17,347 nt of DNA, from positions 1 through 17,347 of the forward strand of contig CAKQNH010000017.1 of the NCBI GenBank assembly GCA_934255105.1, written 5' to 3'. A model generated the notes under the pieces. It had not been told where the DNA came from. It saw only the letters and a list, made by a program, of their open reading frames with translations, and did no database searches. The translations under genes and the position numbers were made by a program. Each line of letters opens with the position of its first letter. Positions within the stretch are counted from its first letter, which is position 1. The DNA comes from an uncultured Pirellulaceae bacterium. GTDB lineage: Bacteria > Planctomycetota > Planctomycetia > Pirellulales > Pirellulaceae. Shown in pieces: positions 7,609 to 17,100 of the stretch.

Positions 7609-7656
7609 AATGTGGCCCGACGCTCCGCCGTCGGTATTAATGTGGCTCGACGCTCC
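7609..7656. repeat. Two 18-bp direct repeats at 30-bp period
   Basis: AATGTGGCCCGACGCTCC at 7609-7626 recurs with one change as AATGTGGCTCGACGCTCC at 7639-7656. The second copy abuts the inverted-repeat element that starts at 7657. Confidence 0.8.
7617..7634 (+). terminator. Possible terminator hairpin after the glycosyltransferase
   Basis: CCGACG (7617-7622) pairs with CGTCGG (7629-7634) across a 6-base loop, 20 bases past the glycosyltransferase stop. It is followed by TATTAAT rather than a T-run, so it is only a weak terminator candidate and may simply be part of a dispersed repeat. Confidence 0.35.
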
Positions 7657-7754
7657 TAGGCCGTGAGATTCTACGTAGCGGAACTCGCCAAGAACTTCGG
7701 TAGCCCCGCAGCCGAAAGTCTTGGCGACTTCCGCACCCCCTAAGCCGCACAGCC
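7657..7754. repeat. Long inverted-repeat element, copy 1
   Basis: The left arm 7675-7700 (beginning GTAGCGGAACTCGCCAAGA, ending TTCGG) pairs imperfectly with the right arm 7712-7736 (beginning CCGAAAGTCTTGGCGACTT) around an 11-base loop. An outer flank TAGGCCGTGAGATTC (7657-7671) and CACAGCC (7748-7754) give a decayed outer arm. The left half closely matches the reverse complement of the right half of the element at 10865-10982, so this is a second copy of a dispersed palindromic element (REP- or MITE-like). Confidence 0.8.
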
Positions 7755-7907
7755 TTCGCAATCCGCAAGGTTTGCCTAAACATCACAGCCGCAACGCTCC
7801 GATACTAGACCAACGCGATGCACTAAGCATCGAATCAGTCGCACATTGCGACACCTGCCAACGCAGGTCCTGCGATCCAATCATTCAGTCAAACGTCGGG
7901 AGTTTGC

Positions 7908-8162
7908 ATGTCCGCCCAGTCGATCCGTCTGCTTGAGATGAATTCGTCTACGCCTTCCGCCGTGGTGACTGCTGCGGATCAAAAATACTGTTCCCCCAGC
8001 CATGTCAGGGTGTCTACCGGGGACGTGCTACCGCTTTTGGCTGACGCGGTCTTGGCCAATCGCGCCTGGGTTGAAGACTTTGCGGACGACACCATGGAGA
8101 TTCCGCAAGATCTATACGAAGTTCTCTTAGCTTATCGTCGCTTCCGGCAGTCGGCAGCTTAA
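7908..8162 (+). CDS. Small protein of unknown function, 84 aa
   Basis: A short protein with no signal peptide or membrane span. The N-terminal 35 residues look variable; residues 36-80 (VSTGDVLPLLADAVLANRAWVEDFADDTMEIPQDLYEVLLAYRRF) look like a compact acidic helical domain. The start is supported by GGGAG (7898-7902) 5 nt before the ATG. An internal ATG at residue 11 is an alternative. It lies on the same strand as the amidase that begins about 110 bp further on, but that gap holds a perfect TATAAT, so the two may be transcribed separately. I do not recognise the family and give no function. Confidence 0.65.
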   Translation: MSAQSIRLLEMNSSTPSAVVTAADQKYCSPSHVRVSTGDVLPLLADAVLANRAWVEDFADDTMEIPQDLYEVLLAYRRFRQSAA

Positions 8163-8182
8163 GCATCGCATGTTGCTTGGAC

Positions 8183-8188
8183 TATAAT
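8183..8188 (+). promoter_or_regulatory. Perfect -10 hexamer TATAAT upstream of the amidase
   Basis: TATAAT is exact, 84 bases before the preferred amidase ATG and just after the small-protein stop. No TTGACA-like -35 stands at 16-18 bp and there is no extended -10, so it is only a possible promoter. Confidence 0.3.
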
Positions 8189-8199
8189 AACGGCCCCGG

Positions 8200-8225
8200 T
8201 TTTCAGACGCTCTCACCGCTGAAAA
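8200..8225 (+). other. Leader stem-loop before the amidase
   Basis: TTTTCAG (8200-8206) and CTGAAAA (8219-8225) are exact 7-bp arms with a 12-base loop, between the TATAAT and the start codon. It could shape the 5' untranslated leader; there is no T-run to make it a terminator. Confidence 0.4.
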
Positions 8226-8271
8226 TCACTATTCAGTGTGGCCGAAATTCCATTCAACAAGTTCAACAGCT

Positions 8272-10842
8272 ATGATTCTGATGCGTTGGTTGCGACGTGC
8301 ATTGCAGGGTAACCTGCAGGCAGCCGCCCGTCTTTTAGTTTGCCTCGGTTGTCTGTTAGGCGCAGGTTGTCTATTAGATACTGGCGGCGCAGGAGAGACG
8401 CGCGGATGGGCCGTGGAAACGCCCCAGCCAGCCTCACCAACGACAGGCATCCCAGCACTGGTCCCCGTCGGAGATCAGCCCGTCGGCGGACTGCAAGGAA
8501 AAATCATCTACACTTCAGCCGGTCATGGTTGGCAATGGAATAGCAAACTCAACCGCTGGACTACCGATCGCGGCAACGTGCTCTCCATAGTTGAAGACTT
8601 TGGCAACCAAGACCAACTGACCTTCTACGCCGATTACCTGCTGCGCGCCGGCGCCACCGTCGTTCCCATGCGACCCGTGGGGCGGCAGACCCACGAAATA
8701 GTCCTCGACAATGACTCGCCCGATGTCACCTTCAGCGGCGCATGGAGCGACAACACCCTCGGTCCAGACTGGTATGATGAAGATTACGGGGCCACAAACG
8801 ATGCGGTCAAATACTGTTTCGCGACGCTGGACAGCAGCGGCGAAACAGCGCTGGCAACCTACACTCCCAAGATTCCTCAAGCGGGTTTCTATCCGGTCTA
8901 TACTTGGGCCGCCGCCAGTGGCAATCGCACCAATCAGCTCTACCGCATCAACCACAGCGGCGGGCAAATGCGTGTCAACGTCGACCATCGACGGGTGGGC
9001 AATGGCTGGGTCTACCTGGGAACCTATCACTTCAACTCGGGCAGTTCGGCCAGCGACGGATCGGTGCAGATCAGCAATTTGTCCAGCGCTAAAGACGCCG
9101 TAGTAATTGCGGACGCGATTCGCTTTGGCAACGGCATGGGAGATCTAGCGTGGGACGCTGCGGGAATTGGCAGTGGCAAAGCGTCTGGTTACCCGCGGGA
9201 AGATGAAAATTCCTTGATGTGGTTATGGCGCGGGTTCGGTCAGAGCACCCGCTTCTCCTCCCCCTCGGACGTGATCGGGACCAACAATGTCGGGGCTCCG
9301 ATTCTCATGGCCGAACACATGAACGCCGACTCCAACCCCTACGGCAGCAGCATCTACGTCGGCTTCCATTCGAACGCGACCACGGGCAATCCAGAGACGG
9401 CGGTCGCTCGAGGTGCAATTGGGCTGATCTCTAAAGTCGATCCGACCCCCAATCAAGCCGCACTGGCTGCGGGCATGGGCCGCCACATAAACATCGATAT
9501 GCGGGCATTGGATGGACAGTTTGAAAACAACTGGAGCGGGCGCACGGTCAACACCTTGGCAGGCATCTATGGTGAAATCACCAACGCTCGCGCCCGAGGC
9601 GAGTTCGACGCGACCATCGTCGAAGTAGCTTTCCACGACAATACGCTCGATGCACAATTGCTGCGCGACCCCAAGGTGCGCGACCAATTGGCGCGCAGCA
9701 CTTACAAAACCACGCTAGAGCATCTGTTTAATTTCAATGGCACAACGTCAAAACCTAGCCAAGTGATACTTCCTTCGCCTCCGCAGGCTGCGGCGGTGGT
9801 CAGCCAAGCGGTCGGCGAAGTGACCGTGACATGGTCGCCAGGGCCCAGCTCGGCTGGAGAGTTTGAGAGCGTATACGGCAGCCCTGCGGATGGCTTTCGC
9901 GTCTATGTCTCAGCCAATGGTTATGGTTTCGATGGTGGCACATACGTGGCTGGCGGCAGCCAAGGTAGTTTGACGCTCAGCGGCTACGACGCTGCACGCC
10001 CCTACTATTTCAAAGTCGCAGCGGAAAATGCGGGAGGCCAATCGCTGGCTTCGGAAGTGCTCACCGCGCTGCCCAGCGGCGGGACCAAACAAGTTTTGAT
10101 CGTCAATGGCTTCTATCGACTCGACCGCAGCCAAAATTTCAAGCTACCGTACCTGAGCCGCAATGCAACCACCGATCGTGTGTGGGCGCGTTTCAATAAC
10201 AGCCGCGATTACTGCGTACAAGTCCATGAAGCGATCGCTGCTGCGCGTCCCGGTATCCACGTGGCGAGCACCAGCAACGAAGCCGTCATCAGCGGTGCGA
10301 TAGACTTGACACAATATCATTCGGTGATTTGGATCTTGGGAAGCGAATCGACTGTGGGCCATACCCTGGACGCAGTGGAGCGGAAGCTCGTCGAGCAGTT
10401 TGTGTCCGCCGGTGGCAATTTGCTGATCACCGGTTCTGAGTTGGGCTACGATCTGGATGATCAGAACAATGGCCGCAGTTTCTTCCGCACGACACTCGCC
10501 AGTTCGTATGTCGCCGACAGCGCCAACACCTATAGCGTCGCTGCTACCGCTGAGGGCATCTTCGACGGCCTGCCCAACTTTAGCTTTTCTGACGGTGCCA
10601 ACTTTTCCAGCTTGGATGGGCAACTCTACAACGTCTCTTCACCCGATGTGCTCAGCCCGCAGGCGGGTGCCCAGACTGCGCTGACGTACCAGGGTGGGAG
10701 CGGAGGGGTCGCCGCAGTGCAGAAGCAGGGGGCGGGCGGTCAGGGAAGCGTAGTGGTGTTCGGCTTCCCTTTCGAAACAATTGTCGATCCTCGACTACGC
10801 CGGGGGGTGATGCGCAATGTCTTGGATTATTTTGCCCTTTGA
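8272..10842 (+). CDS. Exported N-acetylmuramoyl-L-alanine amidase-like protein with inserted golvesin-like domain, FN3-like and C-terminal Rossmann-like domain
   Basis: Probable zinc amidase acting on peptidoglycan outside the cytoplasm. Numbering is from the ATG at 8272 (856 aa); the GTG at 8236 would add 12 residues, but from 8272 the N-terminus reads as a signal peptide: basic RWLRR, then a hydrophobic run to about residue 33. The sequence LGAGC at the end resembles a lipobox but lacks Leu at -3, so lipidation is uncertain. The amidase_3-like domain appears in two pieces: KIIYTSAGHGWQW (His85 as first zinc ligand) at 77-89, and 305-490 with IYVGFHSNA (His366) and ATIVEVAFHDN (Glu451, probable catalytic acid). 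Between them, residues 143-286 form a golvesin/xanthan-lyase-like beta domain (IVLDNDSPDVTFSGAW ... VVIADAIRF). Residues 503-598 look like fibronectin type III, and 606-856 like a ThuA/GATase-like Rossmann domain (QVLIVNGFYRLDR, VIWILGSES, LLITGSELGYDL, VVFGFPFET). The middle zinc-ligand Glu is not certain; PREDENS at 308-314 is a candidate. The gene converges on the giant NolW-repeat gene. Confidence 0.82.
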   Translation: MILMRWLRRALQGNLQAAARLLVCLGCLLGAGCLLDTGGAGETRGWAVETPQPASPTTGIPALVPVGDQPVGGLQGKIIYTSAGHGWQWNSKLNRWTTDRGNVLSIVEDFGNQDQLTFYADYLLRAGATVVPMRPVGRQTHEIVLDNDSPDVTFSGAWSDNTLGPDWYDEDYGATNDAVKYCFATLDSSGETALATYTPKIPQAGFYPVYTWAAASGNRTNQLYRINHSGGQMRVNVDHRRVGNGWVYLGTYHFNSGSSASDGSVQISNLSSAKDAVVIADAIRFGNGMGDLAWDAAGIGSGKASGYPREDENSLMWLWRGFGQSTRFSSPSDVIGTNNVGAPILMAEHMNADSNPYGSSIYVGFHSNATTGNPETAVARGAIGLISKVDPTPNQAALAAGMGRHINIDMRALDGQFENNWSGRTVNTLAGIYGEITNARARGEFDATIVEVAFHDNTLDAQLLRDPKVRDQLARSTYKTTLEHLFNFNGTTSKPSQVILPSPPQAAAVVSQAVGEVTVTWSPGPSSAGEFESVYGSPADGFRVYVSANGYGFDGGTYVAGGSQGSLTLSGYDAARPYYFKVAAENAGGQSLASEVLTALPSGGTKQVLIVNGFYRLDRSQNFKLPYLSRNATTDRVWARFNNSRDYCVQVHEAIAAARPGIHVASTSNEAVISGAIDLTQYHSVIWILGSESTVGHTLDAVERKLVEQFVSAGGNLLITGSELGYDLDDQNNGRSFFRTTLASSYVADSANTYSVAATAEGIFDGLPNFSFSDGANFSSLDGQLYNVSSPDVLSPQAGAQTALTYQGGSGGVAAVQKQGAGGQGSVVVFGFPFETIVDPRLRRGVMRNVLDYFAL

Positions 10843-10864
10843 CCCGGATTATTCATAACCCGCA

Positions 10865-10982
10865 TAGGCTGTGAATTTTTAAGATCGCAAAATGTGAAGG
10901 GTAGCGGAAGTTGCCAAGACTTTCGATTAAGGGAGCTGCCGAAACTCTTGGCGAGTTCCGCTACGCAAAAATTCACAGCCTA
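10865..10982. repeat. Long nested inverted-repeat element, copy 2
   Basis: Outer arms TAGGCTGTGAATTTTT (10865-10880) and AAAAATTCACAGCCTA (10967-10982) are perfect 16-bp complements. Inner arms 10901-10925 (starting GTAGCGGAAGTTGCCAAGA) and 10940-10964 match at 22 of 25 positions, around a 14-base loop. A 20-base insert separates outer from inner arm on the left (10881-10900) but only 2 bases on the right. It lies between convergent genes, where it could end transcription from both sides, though I see no clean T-run after the stem. It is related to the element at 7657-7754. Confidence 0.88.
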
Positions 10983-11125
10983 GCAGCGTCAGCAAGGAAA
11001 AAATTGGTAATTTTGCAAATGCGTGTTGGACATCTAGGCAATTCACACTTGTCTGGCTTGCATGCCGACCGAATGCCCGCGTTCACGCTTCGGGTTACCA
11101 CTCATCCGGGCATAACTTATTCTCG
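10983..11125. other. Remainder of the convergent intergenic region
   Basis: These 143 bases hold an AT-rich perfect small palindrome AAAATT-GGT-AATTTT (11000-11014) and 7-bp inverted arms ATGCCCG (11073-11079) and CGGGCAT (11107-11113) with a 27-base loop, just past the giant gene's stop. Neither has the form of a strong terminator. No gene is seen. Confidence 0.45.
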
Positions 11126-14100
11126 TCATCTTGCCAGCAAAATCTTCAATGCTTGCTGTATGCTCCTGGCATTGGTCGACTGGAGCTGTATTACATCCAC
11201 CCGTTTGGAGGGTGTCTCTTGCGAGGTTCGGTCTAGGTTCTCGACGAACATGCGAACTTCGTTGGCCAATTCTACCGGAGCGCGGAAGATAATGGAATTG
11301 CTGGTTTCGTCGACCGCCAGCGTCAATAGCGGACCAGCCGCTTGAGCGTTGATTTGCTGCATTATCAAGGCCACATCGGAGGAGACTCCTTCGGGGATTG
11401 CGAATGGCCGCCGACCGGCGGCCCCACTCATCTGCGAGCGATAGACGTCTCGCAAAATGCGCTCCACGCTGACCGCAGTGGCACTCTTTAGCGCCACCGT
11501 AGTTGGGGTGATCTGCTGCAGCGAATCGAGCAGATCCTCTGAATCGAGCACGCCCAATATTTCTTCGACGGTTCGCCTGTCCTGTCGATTTCCACTGACG
11601 ATCAAAGCATTAATACGTGAATCAGCCACAATTTTAACGCGTTGCATCAAGTCCGAGAAGGAAGAACTGCGACCGCGACCGCGCTCCGGCCGGAATAGGT
11701 CATCCAGCAGTTTTTGTATTGCATCTGCGCCGGCATTGCGCAGTAGATATACCGAGTAGTTGCCGGTGGTGATCAAAGGTTCGGCGCGAGGGCTGAGCAG
11801 CGTGTCTAGCAGGCGCTGGAAGCGGTCGAGCGCCTGCGTGTCGGACGATGCCACGGTCCACTGTTCGTCTCCCACCACGATTACAATCGGCGGCGAGTCC
11901 GTCTGTTCGACCTGGGCCTGTGTATCGGGCAGATTCGGCTCCGCTGACACAGCCTCAGGGGCTACAGGCTCAGGAGACGCCGCAGCCTCAGGGGACACAG
12001 CCTCAGGGGACACTGCAGCAGGAGCGGGAGGAGTCTCCGGGGACACAGCAGCCGGAGTTGGAGGAGTTGCTTCAGTTGGTGTCGGCTGAACTGCTGCAGT
12101 GGAGGGGGATTGCGGAGCGCTGGTTAGCTTGGCTTTCGGTGGCTTATTTTCCGCAGGCGGTCTCTCAGTTGGGACATCTTTTTCACTTTTCTGATTGTCG
12201 GAATCGCTCCCAGCATCTACGCTCTGAGGATCGCTGCTGGCCTTTGTTCCGCCAGCCGCCCCATTGGCAGCCGCTGGCTCCGATGAGCGTGCGGGTTGGC
12301 CCTCAGGGATGGAAGCGGGTTGCAACTGTGTCGGGGGACGCACCACCTGGATGGGATTGCTCCCCGTGGCGGGCCACAAACGGCGAATTTCATCCAATAG
12401 CTTGTCTGAGTTGCGAGGAATCGGGATGAATCTCAGCCGTGCATGGTTGGCGGGCTGACTGTCGCCGACGACTTCGCCCATCTGCTGCAATAACTGTTGC
12501 AGTTCGGACATTTGAGATGCCGTAGCGCGAATGATTACTCGCTGCTGGTCAGAATCGATCGTAATCGACGGTGTCGAATTCATCGGTTCGTCCGCGAACA
12601 GCGCGTCGGCGGCCAGCTTGAACGAGTTCGGATCGGTGGCTTCGAGCTGTATGATTTCCAGTTGGCGTTCGGGCGGTGCCAATTGCTCGAGCATCTCCTC
12701 CACTAGCTTTAACTGGCTCGGATCGCCCACCACAAATAGTTGTTCGTTGAACGAATCATAGCGTACGTCAACTCTCGCCGAACTCTCTTGAAACAGATTC
12801 TCGATAGTGCTGGACAACGATCGTCCATCGGCCCCAGCCAGCGAAAATACGCGCATTTTTCTGGAGTCTTCGCCACTGCTGGGAACGTCGATCTGCTCGA
12901 TCAGCGCCTGCGCTACTTGCAGATCGTCGCGACTGCCCACGACAAATACGCTGTTCGTTTCGCGGTTGAAACTCACTCCGGCTGCAGAGCGTCTGCCCAG
13001 TGCGTCTTGGATCGCATTGGCTACGATCTCTGGGCTCGCATCTTTCAATTTAAATGCTTTGAGTGTCGGTAGGCGCGTCGGCTGTTGATTGAGATCGTCG
13101 ATGACCTTGGCTAGCTCAATGTGCTCCTGTGGGGTAGCCGTGGCAAACAGCCCTCCGCTGGCTGAGTCGGCGGCGAAAGTGGCTTTCGGAAAGCTGCTGT
13201 CTAGGGCGCGCGACAAGGCAAGCGGTTCACTCCCTAGAATCGGATAGAAGCGGGTTTCCCGCGCTTCACTACCCCCCTTCTCCACTTGATCGACCACTTG
13301 ACTGATCCGCTCAAGATCTTCGACTGTAGCGGTCACAATGATACTATTGCTGGCCGAATCGGCCGTAACCGATGCGTCAGATGCAATATCTCGAATAGCG
13401 GTCTGCATCGAATTCGCGCTCCCTCTACCAACGGGAAAAACGCGCGTCTGAGTGTTCTCGCGATCGACGTCAAACTCTTTGACAATCGCCGCAATCCGCT
13501 CGTGTTGCTCCGGCAACGCTGTGGCAACTAGGCCACCCGTATCATACGATCCGTAAAAAGTTGCATCCGGCATGAGACTCGACAACACATACGACAAGCC
13601 GCGTCCACTGCCGCGTTGGAGCTTGTAGACCCGCGTCTCTTTATCGCTGACCAGCGGCTGATCGAAGCCAACCAAGAATTCTTTAATCGTCTCGTGCTCG
13701 TCCGCTTTAGCTGTGGCTGAAATCGTCTTGGAGGCTACGTCGGGTGCCAGCGTGGCCGTGGGTAACAGCCGAGCCAGTACCGTTACTGCGGCCATTGGAT
13801 TAGCGTGCTTCAATGGGTAGACCACCGACTTTAACTCGTCCGGAGGTGGCAGTTGTTCAGTCAGTTGCTCGACTTGCTCGCCAACTCGCACCAGATCCTC
13901 GGGCGATCCGATGGCCAGCAAGGTGTTATTGTCTACATTGGCCTCCAAGCGAACTTGTGGGGGAATCATCGATTGCAGTGCCACGAGTATGGAATTCAGT
14001 TGGACCTGTTTCGGATCAAATTCAAAGACCTTGGTCGTCTTCTCAGCCCCCCCTGCCCCCTTGGCCAGCATTTCAATTACACCAGCTATTCGCTCCTGCA

Positions 14101-17100
14101 CTTCCTGCGCGGCTACCACGACCATTTGTCCGCTCGTCGGATCGAACGAGCTGGCCGCAGAGGGAAAGAGCGTGCGGAGTGAAGCCTGTACAGCGTACAC
14201 TTGGCTCGGTTTGACCATGTACGTGGCCGGGTGTTGCGACTCCGAAGCTGCTTGGCTGAGCGTCTTCAGGGCTTGTTCCACCCGTTTCTGTTGCGCCTCT
14301 ACCGCCCACACGGTGACGGTCCGCGATACAGGGTCAACACTAATTAGCGCGCGCGGTGCGAGCTGTCTCAGTACGGTGGTCAGAGTCGACATCTCTCCAA
14401 ATGGAACCGGATACGTCTTAGCCAACTGCGACTCGCCGCCAGGTGCCGAAGTCAACTGTAGCAGCGCGGCTTCCAATCCCTGCTGGTCCTGCTGTGTGCC
14501 CGAAGCGACAATTTGATTGGTCGTATTATCGGCGGTCAATTTCATATTGGGCCACATGGATTGCAACATCACCAGCAAAGTGGAAGCGGTAAGCTGCCCC
14601 GCATCGTAGCTGTGGATTTCCATCGTCGTATCGCTAGCCAGCGGCTGATCAAAGCTCGCTAAAAATTCTTCAATCGTTTTGTGATCGTCCGCTTTGGCCG
14701 TGGCTGAAATCGTTTTGGAGGTCACATCGGGTACCAGCGTGGCCGTGGGTAGCAAGCGGGTCAGTACCGGTATCGCGGCCGTTGGACTAGCGTACTTCAA
14801 TGGATAGACCACCGACTTCAACTCGTCCGGAGGTGGCAGTTGTTCAGTCAGTTGCTCGACTTGCTCGGTGACGCGCACCAAGTCCTCGGGCGAACCGACG
14901 GCCAGCAAGGTGTTGTTGGCTGGGTTGGCCTCCAAGCGAACTTGTGGGGGAACTATCGACTGCAGCGCCACGAGTATGGAATTGAGCTGGACCTGTTTCG
15001 GATCAAACTCAAAGACCTTGGTCGTCTTCTCTGCCCCCTTGCCCAGCATTTCAATTACACTAGCAATCCGCTCCTGCACCTCCTGTGCGGCTACCACGAC
15101 CATCTGGCCACTGGTCGGATCGAACGAGCTGACCGCCGAGGGAAAGAGCGTGCGGAGTGAAGCCTGTACAGCGTACACTTGGCTCGGTTTGATCATGTAG
15201 GTAGCCGGGTGTTGTGCATCTGAAGCCGCTTGGCTGAGTGTCTTCAGAGCTTGTTCCACCTCTTTCTGCTGCGCTTCCACCGCCCACACGGTGACAGTTC
15301 GCGATACCGGGTCAATACTTATTAACGCGCGCGGTGCGAGTTGTCTGAGTATGGTAGCCAGAGTCGACATCTCCCCAAATGGAACCGGATACGTCTTAGC
15401 CAACTGCGCCTCGCCGCCGGATGCGGAAGTCAATTGCACTAACGCGGCTTCCAACTCCTGATGGTCCTTCTGAGTGCCTGAAGCGATGATTTGATTGGTT
15501 GTGTGATCGACGCTTAACTGCATGTTGGGCCACATGGCTTGCAGTGTCGCCAGTAAAGTGGAAGCGGTCAGTCGCCCCGTATCGTAGCTGCGAATTTCTA
15601 TCGTCTGTGGCGCGCCGCCGGCACCATCGATTTGCTCGATGGCCGCTTTGACTTGCGCGTGCGTTTGCAGCGAGCCTGTTACCACTACTTGTCGCAATTT
15701 GTCATCGGCCAGCACGGTTGCATCGCGAACGATTTGATCCAATAGCAGTTTGACATTGGTCGCAGCCGACTGCGTGAGCGGATAGGCGATAACCACCTTC
15801 TGCCGCTCCACGTCCGGCTTGGCACCCAAGGCATCAATCACTTCCTGCAGCCCCGCATGAGTAGCTGCGTCAGCTCGGATCAACAATCGCTCGGCTTGAC
15901 TATCCAGCGTTGTTTGGGCTGTGGTCAGCAGCGGCAACAAGGCTTGTTGCAAGGCGACTGCGGTCATGCCTTCGACGGAATAGCTTTTCACTGTCAGCTC
16001 CGGCTTGCTGGGCAACTCCTGATTGAACTCGGCTACTCGCTGAGCAATCTTCTCGTGTTGTTCCGCGTTGGCCAGTACTGTCAATTCGTCTCCGGCCGTG
16101 TTGACTGACAACTGGACGGTGGGGAATTCTGCAGTCAACAACTGCGTTACTGTTGTCGGACTTTCAACCGTTAGTTGATAGGACTTAGGGACCACCGTAG
16201 TCGTCGTCATGGGTTGGTCGATTTGCTTCAGCAACTCTGCGAAAATCTCATGTTGGGCGGGAGTTGCCCAGACTAGTAGCTCGCGACCATTCTGGCCCAC
16301 CACCTGGCGGATATCCGCCAAGTCCTCGGGCAGTGTTGCTAGGCTGCTTTGTCGCGCAGCTTGGTTCTCGCTCAGAGGATAGATTTGTAGTTGGCGGTGA
16401 TCGACTGCCGGAAGTGACGTGAGCAGTTGTGGTAGTAGTTTTTCAACCTGTGCGATGTCCTGCTCCGATCCCAATAGCATTAGCTGCTGCGGCACGCCCG
16501 GCTGCAATTCGCTCAGCCAGACCTTGGTATCCGGTACGATCTCCTGCACGGTCGCCAGCCACGTGGCATTGGCTGGCCGATCCAGTTCTAGGCTCTTGAG
16601 ATGCGCATCATCAGACTCTTGTGCCTTCTGTCGAATATCGATAATGTTTGCAGCCAGTTGCAGATCGGCCTTTGAGCCGCGGACCAGCACATTGCCAGTT
16701 TGGGAATTGCTCACTACAAAGCTGTTAGGCAGAAAAGTTCGCAGTGCAGTCCCCAATTGTTCCGCGCTTCTTTTGGAGACCTGGAACACCTGCAGTTCGC
16801 GCTCGATGTTGACCGGCTCGATCTGCATCGCAGCCAGCGCACTGCGGATGACCTCTTGATCCGCGGCATCGGCTACCACCAACGCTCGGGTGGGCGTGAC
16901 TGTGATGGTAGCCCGCGGGGCCAGTCCGGCGATTTGCTGCCGTAAATCTTCGGGGTTTATACCGCTAAAGCGATAAGCTACCGATTCCGCTTCGGGCAAC
17001 GCAGACCTGCTTTCCTGCATCTGATCAATAGCTGACTTGATGGCCGCTTGCTGGTCCGGGATGACAAACGCGCTGAGCACTCCTGTTCGGCTATCGACGG

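Larger units (their letters stand above)
7598..7907. other. Gene-free stretch built largely from repeats
   Basis: These 310 bases hold a pair of 18-bp direct repeats (7609-7656), a small hairpin (7617-7634) and a long imperfect inverted-repeat element (7657-7754). From 7755 to 7897 I see nothing recognisable. A short plus-strand ORF across the inverted repeat is not credible. Confidence 0.6.

Noticed and set aside
7721-7936. 71-codon plus-strand ORF
   Set aside because: It begins inside the inverted-repeat element and overlaps the better supported small gene starting at 7908.
8236-8271. GTG at 8236 as the amidase start
   Set aside because: It would place 12 extra residues before an otherwise normal signal peptide; the ATG at 8272 fits better. 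Not excluded.
11040-11125. Frameshift hiding a secretin barrel after the giant gene's stop
   Set aside because: The other minus-strand frames stop soon and show no NolW or secretin sequence.
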